Assembly: GCF_023065955.2 (NCBI RefSeq)
Contig: NW_026623008.1
Span: 15,964,501 to 16,028,500 of the forward strand
Length of the DNA: 64,000 nt
Direction: 5' to 3'
Source: Ursus arctos
Taxonomy: Eukaryota > Chordata > Mammalia > Carnivora > Ursidae
This document shows positions 39,736 through 51,029 of the stretch, piece by piece. A model generated the notes under the pieces. It did not search any database. It saw only the letters and a list, made by a program, of their open reading frames with translations, and had not been told where the DNA came from. The position numbers were made by a program, and so were the translations under genes. Each line of letters opens with the position of its first letter. The first letter of the stretch is position 1.

Positions 39736-40894
39736 AACGGAACTGTGGACCCTGCTTCCCATTCAAGCAGATCATTTCTTGTTCTGTAGATGGTCCGTTG
39801 GTGAGGACGCTACCATCCCCTGCCCCCCTCCCCTCTCCCCATCCCCACCTTCCTGCTCTGGGGGGTCAAGAGATGGTCCCAGTCCCCGCTCTTGGGCCGT
39901 CTCTAGCGTCATGTATCTGTGCGATGGAGGGTGGGGTGGGGAGGAGAGTTCTGCCGAAATCACTTCTGCACAGCCGGGGCGTGCCGTCACCCCCAGCTGC
40001 CTACCCTTCCTGCATCAGCACTTTGGCGCCGCGGCCCTGGCTCAGCCAGGACTGGATTTGATTGATTCTTTATGGCCTGCGGATTCAATGCCTGAGCCGA
40101 ACACATGTGGAAGACAAGCCAGGGTGGAGGTGGGGGAGAGGAGAAGCAAGGGGGAGCAGCGTGGGCCAGACCCCAACTCTCGCAAGACACAGGGCTTCCC
40201 CAGGTCTGGCTGGGATCACGACCCACATGCCCGCCGCACCCACATGCCTATGACTCTGGTTTCTAGAATTGTCCTGGACCTCATTTCCCAGCAATGTCCG
40301 ATCGAATGGGAATGTCCAAGGCCAGGCCCTTCAGATGGGACAAGCCTGGGCCAAACGCCCTCCCGAAAAAATGTGATGTGAGCAGTGTTCATCTGTTATT
40401 GATTGGGAGGCTGTGAGCTTTGCTTCCAAAATCTCCAATAAAACTGGCTTGGAGGAGAATTTCCTGGATCCCCAGTAAGTGGATAAAGATGTTCCAGAAG
40501 TCCAGAGTGGTGCTGGTGGGGAAGCTCGCACACCATGTCCAGTTGGTTTTCCCCTTTGTTACTTAATGAAGAACAGAAAACAATCAGCCCAACCTCTCTG
40601 CATCGTCCAGAGACGGCTCCCTTCTCCCTTTGAGTTAATTTCCGGTTGGAGGCAGGAGCCTGCCCAACCTGAGGGCCCCTGGGAATCTGCCCTCTTCTTC
40701 GCTTTTGGGTTGGGGGCTGGGGTCAGCTCATTCCTCTGCACATCCCAAGGGCAGACTCTCGCCCCTATAGGTGGTACTAGGAGGGTAGGGGGTCTCTAGG
40801 GAGTACGGCAGAGCATCTGGGCTACTGGCTCCATTGTTGGAGCCACCCCGGGTTACAGAAAGACGGCTCCGACTCTGAGGTCCCCCCTCTCGGG
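39736..40894. other. Gene-free stretch, repeat-poor
   Basis: A 217-codon + strand frame (39728-40381) crosses unique GC-rich sequence but has no domain, and no splice or start context that I can defend. Sequence at 40250-40480 is balanced in composition, with AATAAA at about 40437, and could be an undescribed transcript 3' end or a conserved element. I cannot decide from sequence alone. Confidence 0.35.
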
Positions 40895-41105
40895 GACCCT
40901 ACCATTTACCCGCTGTGTGACCTTGGGCGAGAGAGTTCACTTTTCAGAGACTCAGTCTCTTCATCTGTGAAATGGGTGTCATCTCAGCCTCCGTCTCGTG
41001 GGATTGTTAACAGCAGTCAACAAGGGTACGTATGCAATGTGCTTTGCACCGTGCCTGGCGTACAGCAAGTTCTCAATTAGCACGGGTTGTTATTACTATT
41101 ATTCC
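40895..41105 (+). repeat. MIR SINE, nearly full length
   Basis: gctgtgtgaccttgggcgag, cagagactcagtctcttcat, ctgtgaaatgggtgtcatct, cgtgcctggcgtacagcaag, ttgttattactattattccc. Confidence 0.93.
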
Positions 41106-41755
41106 CTGACATCAGCAGCTGGGATTCTGCTGACTTCATGGTGAGCCCCAGAGACACCCAGAGAGATGGAATCACCCCCTTCTTGTACTTCTTCTTCCCT
41201 TCCTCCACCCCCCACCACATTCTCTTGGGCCTTGGGATGGAAGGATGAGGATAGGCAATCTGAGTCAGAGTGCTTGTCATCTGGGTGGGGGGAGTGGGGG
41301 GTGGGCCAGGAGCTGGAAGACCTCAGCCAGAGCAAGGGTGCGGCTGGGGAGGTCAGCCCTTGGCCTCATGTCTCCGCTGTATGGTGCAAAGATGCCGGGG
41401 TGGCCTCCCACCTCCAGTGCCACTGGTCCAGGCCTCCCTCGGCCCTCACGGTTGGTGACGAAGGAGCACCCGACTTTAGACTTTGCCCTTGTGCACCTAA
41501 GTGACTCAGGGCCCCAAAGTCCTCATCTCCCAGACGAGGAGGTTAATTTTTGCCTTGTGCACCTCAAAGGGATGTTATGTAGCTCAGAGCGGTCTAGGGC
41601 CCGGAGGACAGAGTGGAGACCTGGACAAGGCAGACGATCTAACCAGGAGCTGCAGAAACGTTGGACAGATCCGAACCAGTGTAGCCAAGGTGTGGATAAC
41701 TCAACTGGGACAGGAGCCACTGCCCGTGGGAGCCAGCAGAACTCTCAGTCTGAGC
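41106..41755. other. Gene-free stretch
   Basis: G-rich sequence at 41280-41310. A reversed MIR-like trace at 41515-41590 (cctcatctcccagacgagg). Frames of 112 and 220 codons on the + strand overlap in different registers and have no recognisable protein. Confidence 0.35.
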
Positions 41756-41894
41756 CCAGCCAGGTTATTTGGGTGCTCAAAGAAAAACAAACTTCAGTGT
41801 TCTCCAAGGACAACACCAATCCAGAGTCTACATGGCATAACATCATGGCGCCAGTGCAATCCAAAATTATCAACATACTAAGAGCCATGAAAAT

Positions 41895-43100
41895 AGGAAG
41901 ACTCTGAACCTGATAAAGGGCATCTATGAACAATTAAGAGCTAACGGCGTACTTCATGGTGAAAGATTGAATACTTTCTCCTGTGAGCTGTATCTTACAC
42001 CACATAAAAATGAAATAAAAATGGACCATACACCTAAATATAACACATAAAAACATAAAAGTTCTAGAAGAAAAGATAGGAAGAAATCTTTGTGATCTTG
42101 GGGTAGGGGAAGATTTCTTGGATTCAGCACCAAAAACACTATCTATAAAAGAAGAGATGAATGAATTGAACCATATCGAAATTAAGAACTTACGCTTTTT
42201 GAAAGACTCTGTTAAGGCACAGACTGCGAGAAGCCATTTGCAAATCACGTATCTGTTCAGAGACTTGCATCTGGAATATATAAAGAATTTTCAAAAATAA
42301 TAAGAGAACAAACAGCCCAATAAAAAAGAAATGGGCAAAAGATTTGAACAGACACTTCACCGAAGAAGACATATGGATGGCACATAAGCACATGAAAAAT
42401 GTTCGAAATAATCAATGACCTGAGAACAGATCATTAAAACCACAGTGAGATACCATTTGCATTGGTTAGAATGGCGAAAATCAGGAAGACTGACCATACC
42501 AAGTATTGGTGAAGACAAAACTCTCATGATTGGCCAGTGGGCATGAAAAATAGTATAACCACTTTGGAAAAAAGCTTGGCAATTTTCAGTGAATTAAGCA
42601 TATACCTATCATTTGACCTAGCCATTCCCTCCCTAGGTACTTACCCAAGAGAAAGGGAAATACACGTGCTCACAAAAATGCGGATGCGAATGTTCACAGC
42701 AGCTTTATTTGGAATAGCTAAAAACTGAGACCGACCCAAAGGTATATCGACAGGTGAATGGATAAACAATGCGTGGTATATCCGTACAAGGGACTGTTGC
42801 TCACAATGGAAGGGAATACACCATTGAGACCTGCAGCAACACCATGAACCCAAATCATTAAGCCGAGAGAAAGAAGTCAGATGAGAAAGGAAACATGCCA
42901 TGTGACTCCGTATAAAACGCTAGGAAGTGCAAACAATTTCTAGTGACAGATGCAGATCAGAGGTGTTGGAATAAGAGGGAAATGTGTCTTATCCCATTAC
43001 AGGGATGGTTTCATGATGGTATACATATGTCAAAACAGACCAAAACAGGACACGTGAAATACGTGTGGGTTATGGCACTTCAAAGTTAATGAAGTTGGGG
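41895..43100 (+). repeat. L1M LINE: ORF2 C-terminal part and 3' UTR
   Basis: Begins in ORF2-like sequence (aagggcatctatgaacaatt, gtgaaagattgaatactttc), then aaagaaatgggcaaaagat, cagtgagataccatttgca, acccaagagaaagggaaata, gcagctttatttggaatagc, and the 3' end caaagttaatgaag. All frames are broken by stops and indels, so this is a dead copy. Old L1-like sequence may extend left to about 41760. Confidence 0.93.
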
Positions 43101-43479
43101 AGTAAAAGGAATAGCCTTCTTCCTATGCTGATATTAAATGTTCATTCATAGCATTTAATACCTCAGTTGCCCCCTGAGCCACCCACGTCTGTCATTCTAG
43201 GGAGTACATCTTTAGGCAGAGTGTTCAACGCGCTGCCCTGTGACCGCCCACAGTTGGTGAGTCAGAGGACGCGGACGTAAAGCGCTAGCTGTAATGCTAC
43301 TGTGAATTTAATTTGGACTGTAGGAGAAGTAAAAACCAAGAGTTATGAGAGCACTGAGGAGGAACAAATTCTCTCCTCGCCCAGCAACCCCTCCCCCCCC
43401 CGACCCGGAAAGCAGAGCCTGAAGCGGAGGGCTCATGTGTTATCACTTTGTCAGGGGATAGAATCTCAGTGAGATGGCT
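43101..43479. other. Unassigned sequence
   Basis: CpG-containing part at 43225-43290. C-run at 43391-43400. No gene. Confidence 0.3.
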
Positions 43480-44198
43480 TGTGTTATAGGCCAATTTGAC
43501 TGGGTCCCAGGATGGCCAGATAGCTGGTTAAACACTTTTGGGGGTATCTGTGGGGGCACTTCCAGAAGACATGACCGCTTGGGTTGGTGGACTGAGTAAA
43601 GAGGATGGCCTTCCCCAGTGTGAATGGGCACCATCCAATCCACTGAGGCCCTCAACAGAACAAAAAGGCAAAGGAAGCTGAATTTTCTCTCTCTCTGCCC
43701 GACTGCTTGAGCTAACAAGTTGGCCTTCTTCTGCTCTTGATCTGGGACTCACGCCACCAGCGCTCCTGGTTCTCAGGCCTTTGGACCTGGGCTGAAATTA
43801 TACCACTGATTGAGGGAACTTCTCAGCCTCCGTGATCATGGAGCCCTCCATATCCAAATCCTTGTAATAAATCTCATCCTAGAAGGGCGCCTGGGTGGCT
43901 CAGTCAGTTAAGCATCCGACTCCTGATTTCAGCTCAGGTCATGATCTCAGGGTTGTGAGATCAAACCCGGCTTGGGGTTCCACCCTGGGCATGGAGCCTA
44001 CTTAAGATTCTCTCTCCCTCTCCCTCTGACCGCCATTATTGTGCACACGTGCTCTTTCTCTCTCTAAAAATAAAATCAATCAATCAATCAATCAATCTCA
44101 TACTAGATGTGTAAATGTGTATATGGATATCAGTTTTCAATGCAGATATCACTTCTTCCTGGTTCTGTTTCTCTGGAGGACGAACCCTGACTCAGACA
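43480..44198 (+). repeat. MLT2-like LTR (ERVL), split by a SINE
   Basis: Starts tgtgttataggccaatttgac, then gtggactgagtaaagaggat, ccatccaatccactgaggcc, ttctcagcctccgtgatcat, ttgtaataaatctcatcct. After the SINE it ends ggttctgtttctctggagga and ccctgactcagaca. A full solo LTR apart from the insertion. Confidence 0.88.
43885..44097 (+). repeat. Carnivore SINEC with (AATC)n tail
   Basis: Head gggcgcctgggtggctcag, then catgatctcagggttgtgag, gcctacttaagattctctc, aaaaataaaatc, then about six AATC units. Near-perfect duplication aatctcat(c/a)ctaga on both sides. The AATC tail is unlike the (TTTA)n tails of the other copies. Confidence 0.95.
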
Positions 44199-44749
44199 CC
44201 CAGGGTTAGAAGCAAAGGACGAAAGGAAGAAGGGAGCAGGGAAGGAAGAGTCACTGATTTCGGGGTCTGTGACCTGCACCCGGAGAAGCTATATAAATCC
44301 TGTCTTGAGATATCCCTCGGGGTTGCGTGGTGGGGAGAAAAACATAAATGTATCCACTGGCTCTCCTCTACCACTGGTCAAAGGTACATCCACGGAGCAA
44401 GGGACCCCACCCCCCACTGCCTGCACTCCGGGGTTGTGCACACCTGGGGGCAGGCACAAGCGTGCCCGGTGAAACGCAGAGTTAAAGAAAGTCCCAGTGG
44501 GCAGGAAGCTGTACCTGGGAGAAGCCTGTTGGGCCCAGGGACAGCTGGAAGGAGACACTACCTGCGGGTGGTGGGGACGAGAGGAACTGGAGTGGTGTAT
44601 AAGGGGAGGCATCTGATGAAAAATCTGGGGTGGTCGGGGAAAGCAGTGGAAGGCCAGGTGGACTGAATAAAGCCAGGCTGAGGATGAGTAGAAGGGTGTG
44701 TAAGCCAGGAAGTCCGTCCCGAATGAGGGAACGGAGTGGGCAAAGCCTG
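44199..44749. other. Gene-free stretch
   Basis: A 183-codon + strand frame starts inside the LTR end and runs to 44666 without protein features. Rejected as a gene. Sequence otherwise unassigned. Confidence 0.35.
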
Positions 44750-45030
44750 ATGTTAGTCATGTATTCATGACTCCCGAATCTGTATCTCAAATTCATACTG
44801 CCTTCTGAGCTCCAGGCCCATAGACGGCTCTGCTCCACAGGACCTAGACTGGCTCGTCCACCACGACCCCCAAATCTCGTGCCTGCTCGGCATCGTCCAA
44901 GGCGAGGGTCAAAGACCCACATTCTCCCAGCTGCTTATGCCAGAAACCTGGAAATCTGCCTGGGTCTCCCTGATCTCCTCCACATCCAGGCCTCATCAAG
45001 TCCTGCTGACACTAGCGCCTCAATATTGCG
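44750..45030 (+). repeat. LINE-2 internal fragment
   Basis: tgactcccgaatctgtatctc, ctgagctccaggcccataga, ttatgccagaaacctggaaa, cacatccaggcctcatcaag, tcctgctgac matches the L2 segment before the 3' end. Confidence 0.8.
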
Positions 45031-45160
45031 ACTCGAAGTGTGGGTCCAGGGACCAGCAGCATCGGCCTCAGACTCCCAGCCCCAACCCAGACCTACAGAC
45101 TAAAATCTGCATTTTAACAGCAAGCCCAGGTGATTCGTATGAATGTTCAAGTGTGAGAGA
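45031..45160 (+). repeat. MER5A DNA transposon
   Basis: aagtgtgggtccagggacca, gcagcatcggcctcagactc, aaatctgcattttaacagca, agcccaggtgattcgtatga. Confidence 0.85.
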
Positions 45161-45179
45161 CCCTGCTCTCAAAACTCTA

Positions 45180-45352
45180 AGTTTCTCAGCTTCGGGGGCA
45201 CATTACTGTCACCTGAGGGGCTTTAAAACCGCGGATGCCTGGGGCCCACCTCCAGAGATTCCAACTGCGTTAGACCAGGCTGTGGCCGGAGCATCACGGT
45301 ATCTAAGAGCTCCCCAGGCAATCCTGCTGTTAGGGTTGAGACCCACTGCTCT
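45180..45352 (+). repeat. hAT-Charlie element (MER5-related)
   Basis: gggcacattactgtcacctg, aggggctttaaaaccgcgga, tgcctggggcccacctccag, agctccccaggcaatcctgc, and the end gttgagacccactgc. Non-autonomous DNA transposon, exact subfamily not resolved. Confidence 0.65.
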
Positions 45353-46564
45353 CGCCCCGTCCCCCTCAGCCTCTCCACGGCCCATACCCTGGGCTAGGTC
45401 TTCTTCAAGGACAACGTTGACAGTCTAGCTTCCAGAGCAGTCCCTGGAGTCCAGTCCCCACACTGCAGCCAGAGTGGCCTTCCATAGCAGGAAAAAATTG
45501 GCACCCGCTACAGAGACGTACCAAAAAGCTATAGAAATAAATACTGCTTTTTTCAAAGTGACCCCAACTTCTTGATAGGTCTTATCGTCCTGCTGAAGAA
45601 AGGAAAACAAGCAAACTTGAGTTTACCAATGAGAGGAGACTCTGTCTCTTTTGAGTGACTATGGTCTCTCTTGAGGAGATGCTCTTTTAGGGGTTCTTTC
45701 CACCTGCCACCCCACCTTCCCTTCCCGAGACAGCGTATGTTCTACGGGTGACAGCCGGAGTTGCTGCTGTTCACGTGTGTCCTCTGACCCGCTTTCCTGG
45801 CCTCAGGTGTCCTGCCTCCCTCGTCCCTGAGCTTCAGGCACTGCTGGTGCTGTCCTTGGTCCCTCTGGCCTGCAGGTGTGTCCCACATGGTGGGACTTGC
45901 CGTCGCCTCTCTGGGGCTCCTTGTTCTGATCCTCTCAGCTCCTCTGATGCCCCTGCTTTGGGAGGCAAACGGGGACTTTGGGGACTCACGTCCAACACTC
46001 ACGGGCCACCGGGAACCAGCAGGGCTCTCGCGGTCTTCCTGGCTGGACCTGTCCCGTGGTGTCCGCTTGAGCCGGGAAGGCCAGCAGGGGCAGGACACTC
46101 CCCTTCACTCGCCTGAAGAGAGCTTCTGTCTTCCCCTCCCCTCAACCAACCCAGCAGGGTCTCTACCCCAGACCGGCCCCTCCACCTCTCCTTCCTTCAC
46201 GTAGGAAGGACTCACGGACGCTCCCCCTCTAAGGTGGTGCTTTTCTCACATCACACATAGGGGCTCCCTCCGTCTAAGACTCTCAGCGAAGTTCTCTGGT
46301 CTGAGTCGAGCAGGCCTGGCTTCTGAATACAAGGAGCTTTGAACGTTTTTTGAAAACCTGTTTCTCTTTCTATAAGGCTGACTTTCAAGACTATTACCTC
46401 ACTGCAAACTTAAGAAAGCCAGTCTGGCCCGTTTGTTCTAAAGAGTGCTTGCTCTCTGTTTCCCCAGGCAACAAGCTTCTGGGACTGTCCATCATGGTGG
46501 GAAGGCTGCAAAGCAACATGCTTTAGGGAAGCATTAAAGCAGCCTTCCTGCAACCTCCCTGTCC
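45353..46564. other. Gene-free stretch
   Basis: A + strand L2 trace lies at 45455-45490 (cactgcagccagagtggcc). The rest, including C-rich DNA at 45690-46210, is unassigned. Frames of 118-122 codons overlap on both strands at 45.74-46.1 kb without domains. Confidence 0.35.
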
Positions 46565-46980
46565 GTCAATGGTGAAAGGGCGGCCACATCGCGTGGTATG
46601 CCACGCAGTGAAACATTACTCTGTGGTGACAGGGAACCGGCCTTGCTGCACTACATGCGGGAATCCCAAAAGCACTGTGCGAAGTGAAAAAAGCCAGACA
46701 CAGAAGGTTACATACTGTGTGATTCAATTTATAAGAATGTCTAGACGAGCCAAACCTACAGATCAGTGTCTGCCTGGGGCTGGTGGACAGGGGAGGGACT
46801 ACAGAACGCAAAGGGTCAGGTGGGAACTCTGGGAGGGGAGGAAAATGTTCCACGTCCTGACTGCGGTATACCGACACAATTGTATGCCTTGGTCAAAGAT
46901 GAATGACACGTACCCTTAGAACTGGTGAATTGTATTATAAGTCAATTATTCTTCAATGCAATTGATTTTTAAAAACTTGA
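46565..46980 (+). repeat. L1M LINE 3' end
   Basis: cagtgaaacattactctgtg, agtgaaaaaagccagacaca, ttacatactgtgtgattcaa, tggggctggtggacagggg, ttagaactggtgaattgtat, gtcaattattcttcaatgca. Confidence 0.88.
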
Positions 46981-47039
46981 AAAACACTAGTTTTATATTT
47001 TAAAACATCAAACTCATTTCATGTCTAAAATTGGCATCC

Positions 47040-47400
47040 CTTCATCGGACTCTCCATTCAAACTTCCCACAGTCCTTGGCATAAAGTTTACAATCTGCCC
47101 TGCTCTCTCCCTCCCTTTTACCCGCCAACTCAAATCTATTCTCAGACCCTCCGCTTAAACCTAACGCTGGCCCTGGCTGACCCCCAAGACTGGGCTAGGT
47201 CTCCATGCACTGTGTCCTCACAGCATCTTCCCCCTCTCCTTTGCACACTTGTGATTGTTTAATTATTTGCTTGCTTTCCATGTGTCCCACTCGAGTGTGC
47301 ATTTGGTGTCCCCGGGTCCCCAGGCAGTGTCCAGCACAGAGCAGAGTCTCTATAAATGTTCGCTGGGTGACTCTTTAGGTTCTAGGGGAAGGTCTGCTGA
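47040..47400 (+). repeat. LINE-2 3' end
   Basis: ccttggcataaagtttacaat, gtgattgtttaattatttgc, ccaggcagtgtccagcacag, ctctataaatgttcgctggg. Confidence 0.8.
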
Positions 47401-47990
47401 GTGAATGAACAGAAGAGCAATGAGTAGTGTGGTGGGTCTGGGGTGCTGTGGGCACGGACGGGAAGCTATTGAACAAACACCGGGCAGACATCCAAGGCAT
47501 AGCCGCGGGAACCAGGCTGGACCCCGAAGGACGGAAGGAACGTAGGAAAGAGAAGGGCTGTGAAAAGATGTCCTGCCTTGGGTGGCCAGCGCCAGCAAAC
47601 GCTGGGATTGGACACATCGCAGTATGCCAGGGGCTCAAGACAAGGCTCAGACACAGTTCATGAGTCTTTCCCAGGTGCCAGTCGCATGCCCAGGACCACG
47701 GGGAAGCTGTGAGAAGGACGGGCTGTTCCCATTTGTCTCCACACAGCATTTCACCGCCCCACACATTAGTCTCAGTCTTGTAAAGATCGATTCTGTATTG
47801 ACAGTTTCTGTCTACACCCAAATAGGTGGAAAAAACAGCCCTGCTGGAGGGACCCGACAGCAGCTGGATTGATGCCAGAGCCTCCGAGAACACAGGCTGC
47901 CAAAGAGCGCCAGCCCTGCCATGGCTTCCCGCGCCCCCGTGGCTCACAGCCCCCGCCAGAAGAGCAAGGATGGGGTCCCGGAGGACAGGA
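47401..47990. other. Gene-free stretch
   Basis: An L2 trace in reversed orientation may continue at 47395-47430 (gtgaatgaac). Otherwise unique. A long - strand frame (47375-48010, 211 codons) gives a Ser/Pro/Leu-rich peptide with no domain and partly covers L2 on its left. Rejected as a gene. Confidence 0.35.
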
Positions 47991-47994
47991 TCCG

Positions 47995-48085
47995 TCCAGT
48001 AAACCAGCATTTACGGACGTCTATACCGTGCCAGCCTCTGAGGATACAGAGAACATCATCCCTGCCATGTTGTGGCCCGTAGACC
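47995..48085 (-). repeat. LINE-2 3' end, reversed
   Basis: accagcatttacggacgtct then ataccgtgccagcctctgag is a diverged reversed L2 end. Confidence 0.55.
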
Positions 48086-48129
48086 AGCCAACAAGCATGA
48101 CCGAATACCTTCCATGTGCATTCAATAAT

Positions 48130-48370
48130 GTTTGTTGAGTTTTCGTTATTTAACAAACACTTACATAGTGCTTACTGGGTGCCAGGAAATGTTCTAAGAA
48201 TCTTGCAAAGATCAACTCAGTTAATCCCCATCTCTTATAATTCCCATTCTGGTGATGAGAAGACTGAGGCAGAGAAATGCAAAAACTTGCCTGAGGTCCC
48301 AGAGCTGGTGAGTGGTAGAGCCAGAGGATGAGATCGGACGGTGGGCTCTGGACTCGGTGCTCCCACACCG
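48130..48370 (-). repeat. MIR SINE, nearly full length
   Basis: acaaacacttacatagtgct, tactgggtgccaggaaatgt, agttaatccccatctcttat, tgatgagaagactgaggcag, aacttgcctgaggtcccaga. Confidence 0.92.
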
Positions 48371-48384
48371 TATCTTTGTCTCTG

Positions 48385-48480
48385 TGGAGCCTCGTTCATT
48401 CATTTGACAGATACCAAATGAGCTCCTACCGTGAGTCAGACATCGGGGAAGACGCTAGGGATACAGACAGGAGCGCCTTC
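48385..48480 (-). repeat. LINE-2 3' end, reversed
   Basis: ttcattcatttgacagatac, agctcctaccgtgagtcaga, acgctagggatacagacagg. Confidence 0.65.
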
Positions 48481-48489
48481 CACTGACAT

Positions 48490-48605
48490 CTACAGAGGAC
48501 CTACTGTGTGCCTCGAGGACAGGACTGAGTCTCGCTCACCTCTGCACCAGGCATAGGGTATGTGACAGTCGGGCCTTGATCATGTTTGTCGAGTGACTGA
48601 AAGTG
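48490..48605 (+). repeat. LINE-2 3' end
   Basis: ctgagtctcgctcacctctg, caccaggcatagggtatgtg, gatcatgtttgtcgagtgac. It sits tail-to-tail with the reversed L2 on its left. Confidence 0.6.
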
Positions 48606-49334
48606 CTGGAAAGAGTGCTGAGCGTGGAGCCTGAGAACTTGGATTCCCTCCTGCCGGGAAGGAAAATGTTTTGACAAGCTCATCCATATTCAGGTATGTT
48701 ATATATCCCCAGGGGCTTGTATTGAAAGAATGGAACTGAGATAAGGCAAGAATATCCTCCAAAAGAATGAAGTATTAATGGTGGAATTTCAGGCATCCAC
48801 AAAGGAGATAATTCGGTGGGTGGGTGGCCCCAATCACACCCTGTCATTGATTGCCTCCTCTAAAGGCCTGGGAATGGGACAAATATTGTCTGCTGGAAGG
48901 TGCCAAGCGCTCCACTTGGGGCTGTGAGTCACTGGCTGGTCACACTGGAACCTGGCAGGGAGGAGAGAGAGCATATCCACCCTGCAGACAGCTCCGTCCT
49001 CAGGGACGAGGCAGGGTCTGTGGGAGCAGAGCAGGGGCCTGGCCCTCCAAGCCAACAGGGGAGGAGGCTGCCAGCAGCCCCAGTCTTGCGCCTGGAACTG
49101 GCTGGAACTGGCATAGCTTCTCGAGAGCCGGAGCGGCTGAAGCCGGGGGAGGGGCTCGTGGAGGATCTGCGACAGAGCTGGAGCCCGCATCACCTGAAGC
49201 ACCCGCGGGGGCCACTCAAGGCACGCTGGCAGCCAGCAGCGGTAGGAGCTTCCCAAATTCAGTTGGCTCAGCTCGGGGGTGGGCAGAGACTGCCAGACGA
49301 GCCTTCTGTCCTTAAGAAACAACACCCGCCAACA
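48606..49334. other. Repeat-poor GC-rich segment with open frames on both strands
   Basis: Frames of 154, 163 and 193 codons overlap at 48834-49481 on both strands. None has recognisable domains. A donor-like cagcagcggtaggag lies at about 49235-49249. It could be an exon of a non-coding transcript or plain GC-rich DNA. No call is made. Confidence 0.35.
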
Positions 49335-49520
49335 GTGAGAAGTGTGCAGTTATCCCTGACACACGGCACCTCATCTGACTTAATCCCGGCCCCAGCTCCA
49401 CGAGGAGGGGCTGTTCTCTCCGCTTTCACAGAGGAGGCAGTGAGGCCCGGAGCAGCGAAGGCGGTTGCCCAGGGCAGCTAAGGAGGAGTGAAGCCCGGCT
49501 GCGCACTTGCTGCTTCTGAG
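49335..49520 (-). repeat. MIR SINE
   Basis: cacggcacctcatctgactt, ccgctttcacagaggaggca, gtgaggcccggagcagcga, ggttgcccagggcagctaag. Confidence 0.8.
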
Positions 49521-50104
49521 TCTGGAGCCGGGCACAGAACCACAGGGCCGTGCGACCACCTGCTGGGGACGGAGTCCAGCCCTCAGCTCCTGGCTGCCTA
49601 ATGACTAATGACTCTGGCATTAGTGGTGGCGTCCACACTGATCCAGGGCTCGGCCATCGTATCTGACACTAAAACCTGCTAAAAGCCCTTCTTGGATCCA
49701 AAGCTTTAAGTGCGGCTCATAACAGACGTCAGTGACTCCCCACCCGCCCCCCCACCTCCCCGTGCACACACATACACACACTCGGGGTCCACCCTGCCCT
49801 TTCTGGGGTCTCCCCAGCCTCGTCCCTGCCAGGTGCCCTCCCGTCTACCCTGACCTGCCTTCTCACTCTCCAGCGAGCCGGCCCCCCCTTCCCCGAGCTA
49901 GGATAGGTGGTGCTTGTGGCGTGGACCTCTGCCATTGGCGGTTCTAGTACTTAGAGTTAAGCACTGCCCCTTCTTGAAATAGCGAGCACATTGTCTTCCC
50001 CCCACGTACCTGGTAATGGCATCAGGAACAACCTCGGGGACAGCTTCTGTTCCCCACGGTCAAGCGGGTCCTAGACGGTGGCCATGAGCGAGCCCCTGAG
50101 AGGC
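49521..50104. other. Gene-free stretch
   Basis: C-rich with a short CA run at 49767-49781. No repeat family or protein features. AT-poor to 49900, then balanced. Confidence 0.3.
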
Positions 50105-50220
50105 TGTGGAGACCCACGCTCTCATGAACTGATGAGGAGACGAGGCCCAGCGAGGCTCAGGGATTCGCCCCAAATCACACAGGGACATCTACCTAAGAAT
50201 CCAGCTCTGTCCTCCCCCTG
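50105..50220 (-). repeat. MIR SINE fragment
   Basis: gaactgatgaggagacgagg, cccagcgaggctcagggatt, cgccccaaatcacacaggga. Confidence 0.8.
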
Positions 50221-50995
50221 CCCCCAGCTCAGGCCATTTGTTAAAGTCAAGTTTCTAGAAGCACCGAGAGACCTCTGGCAACCTCCAGCACAGGTGGCCA
50301 CCCCTGGGACCCCGACCCCGTGCCCGGGGTGAGGGCAGCTCCTGTCTTGTCCATGGCTGTTCCTGTTCCTGGAAGCCCGCCTCCCTCTCCCCATAACCAA
50401 AACAAACATTTTCCCATACTTCATTTCATCACCAAACAATAGAAGCCGACTTTTTTCCCCCTTAATGGAAACGTTAATTTATTCTCTGTCATGCAGGCCA
50501 GCTACACGGGGGTGGGGCGGCCAAGCTGAGCTCGAAGGGCCAGGTGGGCAGCAGCGTTTCTGAGAGACCGAGGTGTCTCAGTCTTCGTTGTGCGGGCCGT
50601 GCTCCATCCAGCCAAGCGGGCAGGAGAGAAGCCTGTCAAACCCCTTCCCCGGCTGGGCCAGAGCCAACCGGGCCCCTCTTCTGACAGCCCTCTGGCTGGA
50701 AGGCTCAGCTTCTCTGTGGGGCTGGGGTGGGGGGCCTGTCCCAAGGCACCAAATTAAGACTGATAAAAAGTTCAAGGTCAGAAAAAGAACAGAAACCTGG
50801 AGCGCGCGTGGCTGGGCCAGCTGATCTGCACCCAGCTGTCCGGGGGTTGGCTGTCTGTCTTGGGGTTCCACCGTATGTGACCATGTCACAGAAGCATGGA
50901 TCCCAGCACAGAATGCTCTGAGCTCTGAGATGTCCCTTTTCAGTGTGCTATTTCAATGTCCCTTTGCCTCACCCCTCCCCAGCATGCAATCCAAC
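50221..50995. other. Gene-free stretch
   Basis: No recognised repeat. T/C-run at 50450-50462. Several 80-105-codon frames on both strands lack domains. Confidence 0.3.
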
Positions 50996-51002
50996 AGTGA
51001 CC

Positions 51003-51024
51003 CCCCACACACACACACACACCC
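51003..51024. repeat. (CA)n microsatellite
   Basis: Nine or ten CA units after a C-run, at the left end of an L2. Confidence 0.85.
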
Positions 51025-51029
51025 TGCCG

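Noticed and set aside
39728..40381. 217-codon open frame on the + strand
   Set aside because: GC-rich DNA with no recognisable domain; other frames overlap it on both strands, and I found no supporting exon structure.
41245..41907. 220-codon open frame on the + strand
   Set aside because: Overlaps other open frames in different registers and runs into L1 sequence at its right end; no protein features.
36977..44198. A provirus flanked by two MLT2-like LTRs
   Set aside because: The LTRs are in opposite orientation, and the interval holds MIR, L2, MER5A and L1 remnants, not retroviral genes.
47375..48010. 211-codon open frame on the - strand
   Set aside because: Antisense to an L2 end on its left and to an L2 end on its right; Ser/Pro/Leu-rich with no domain.
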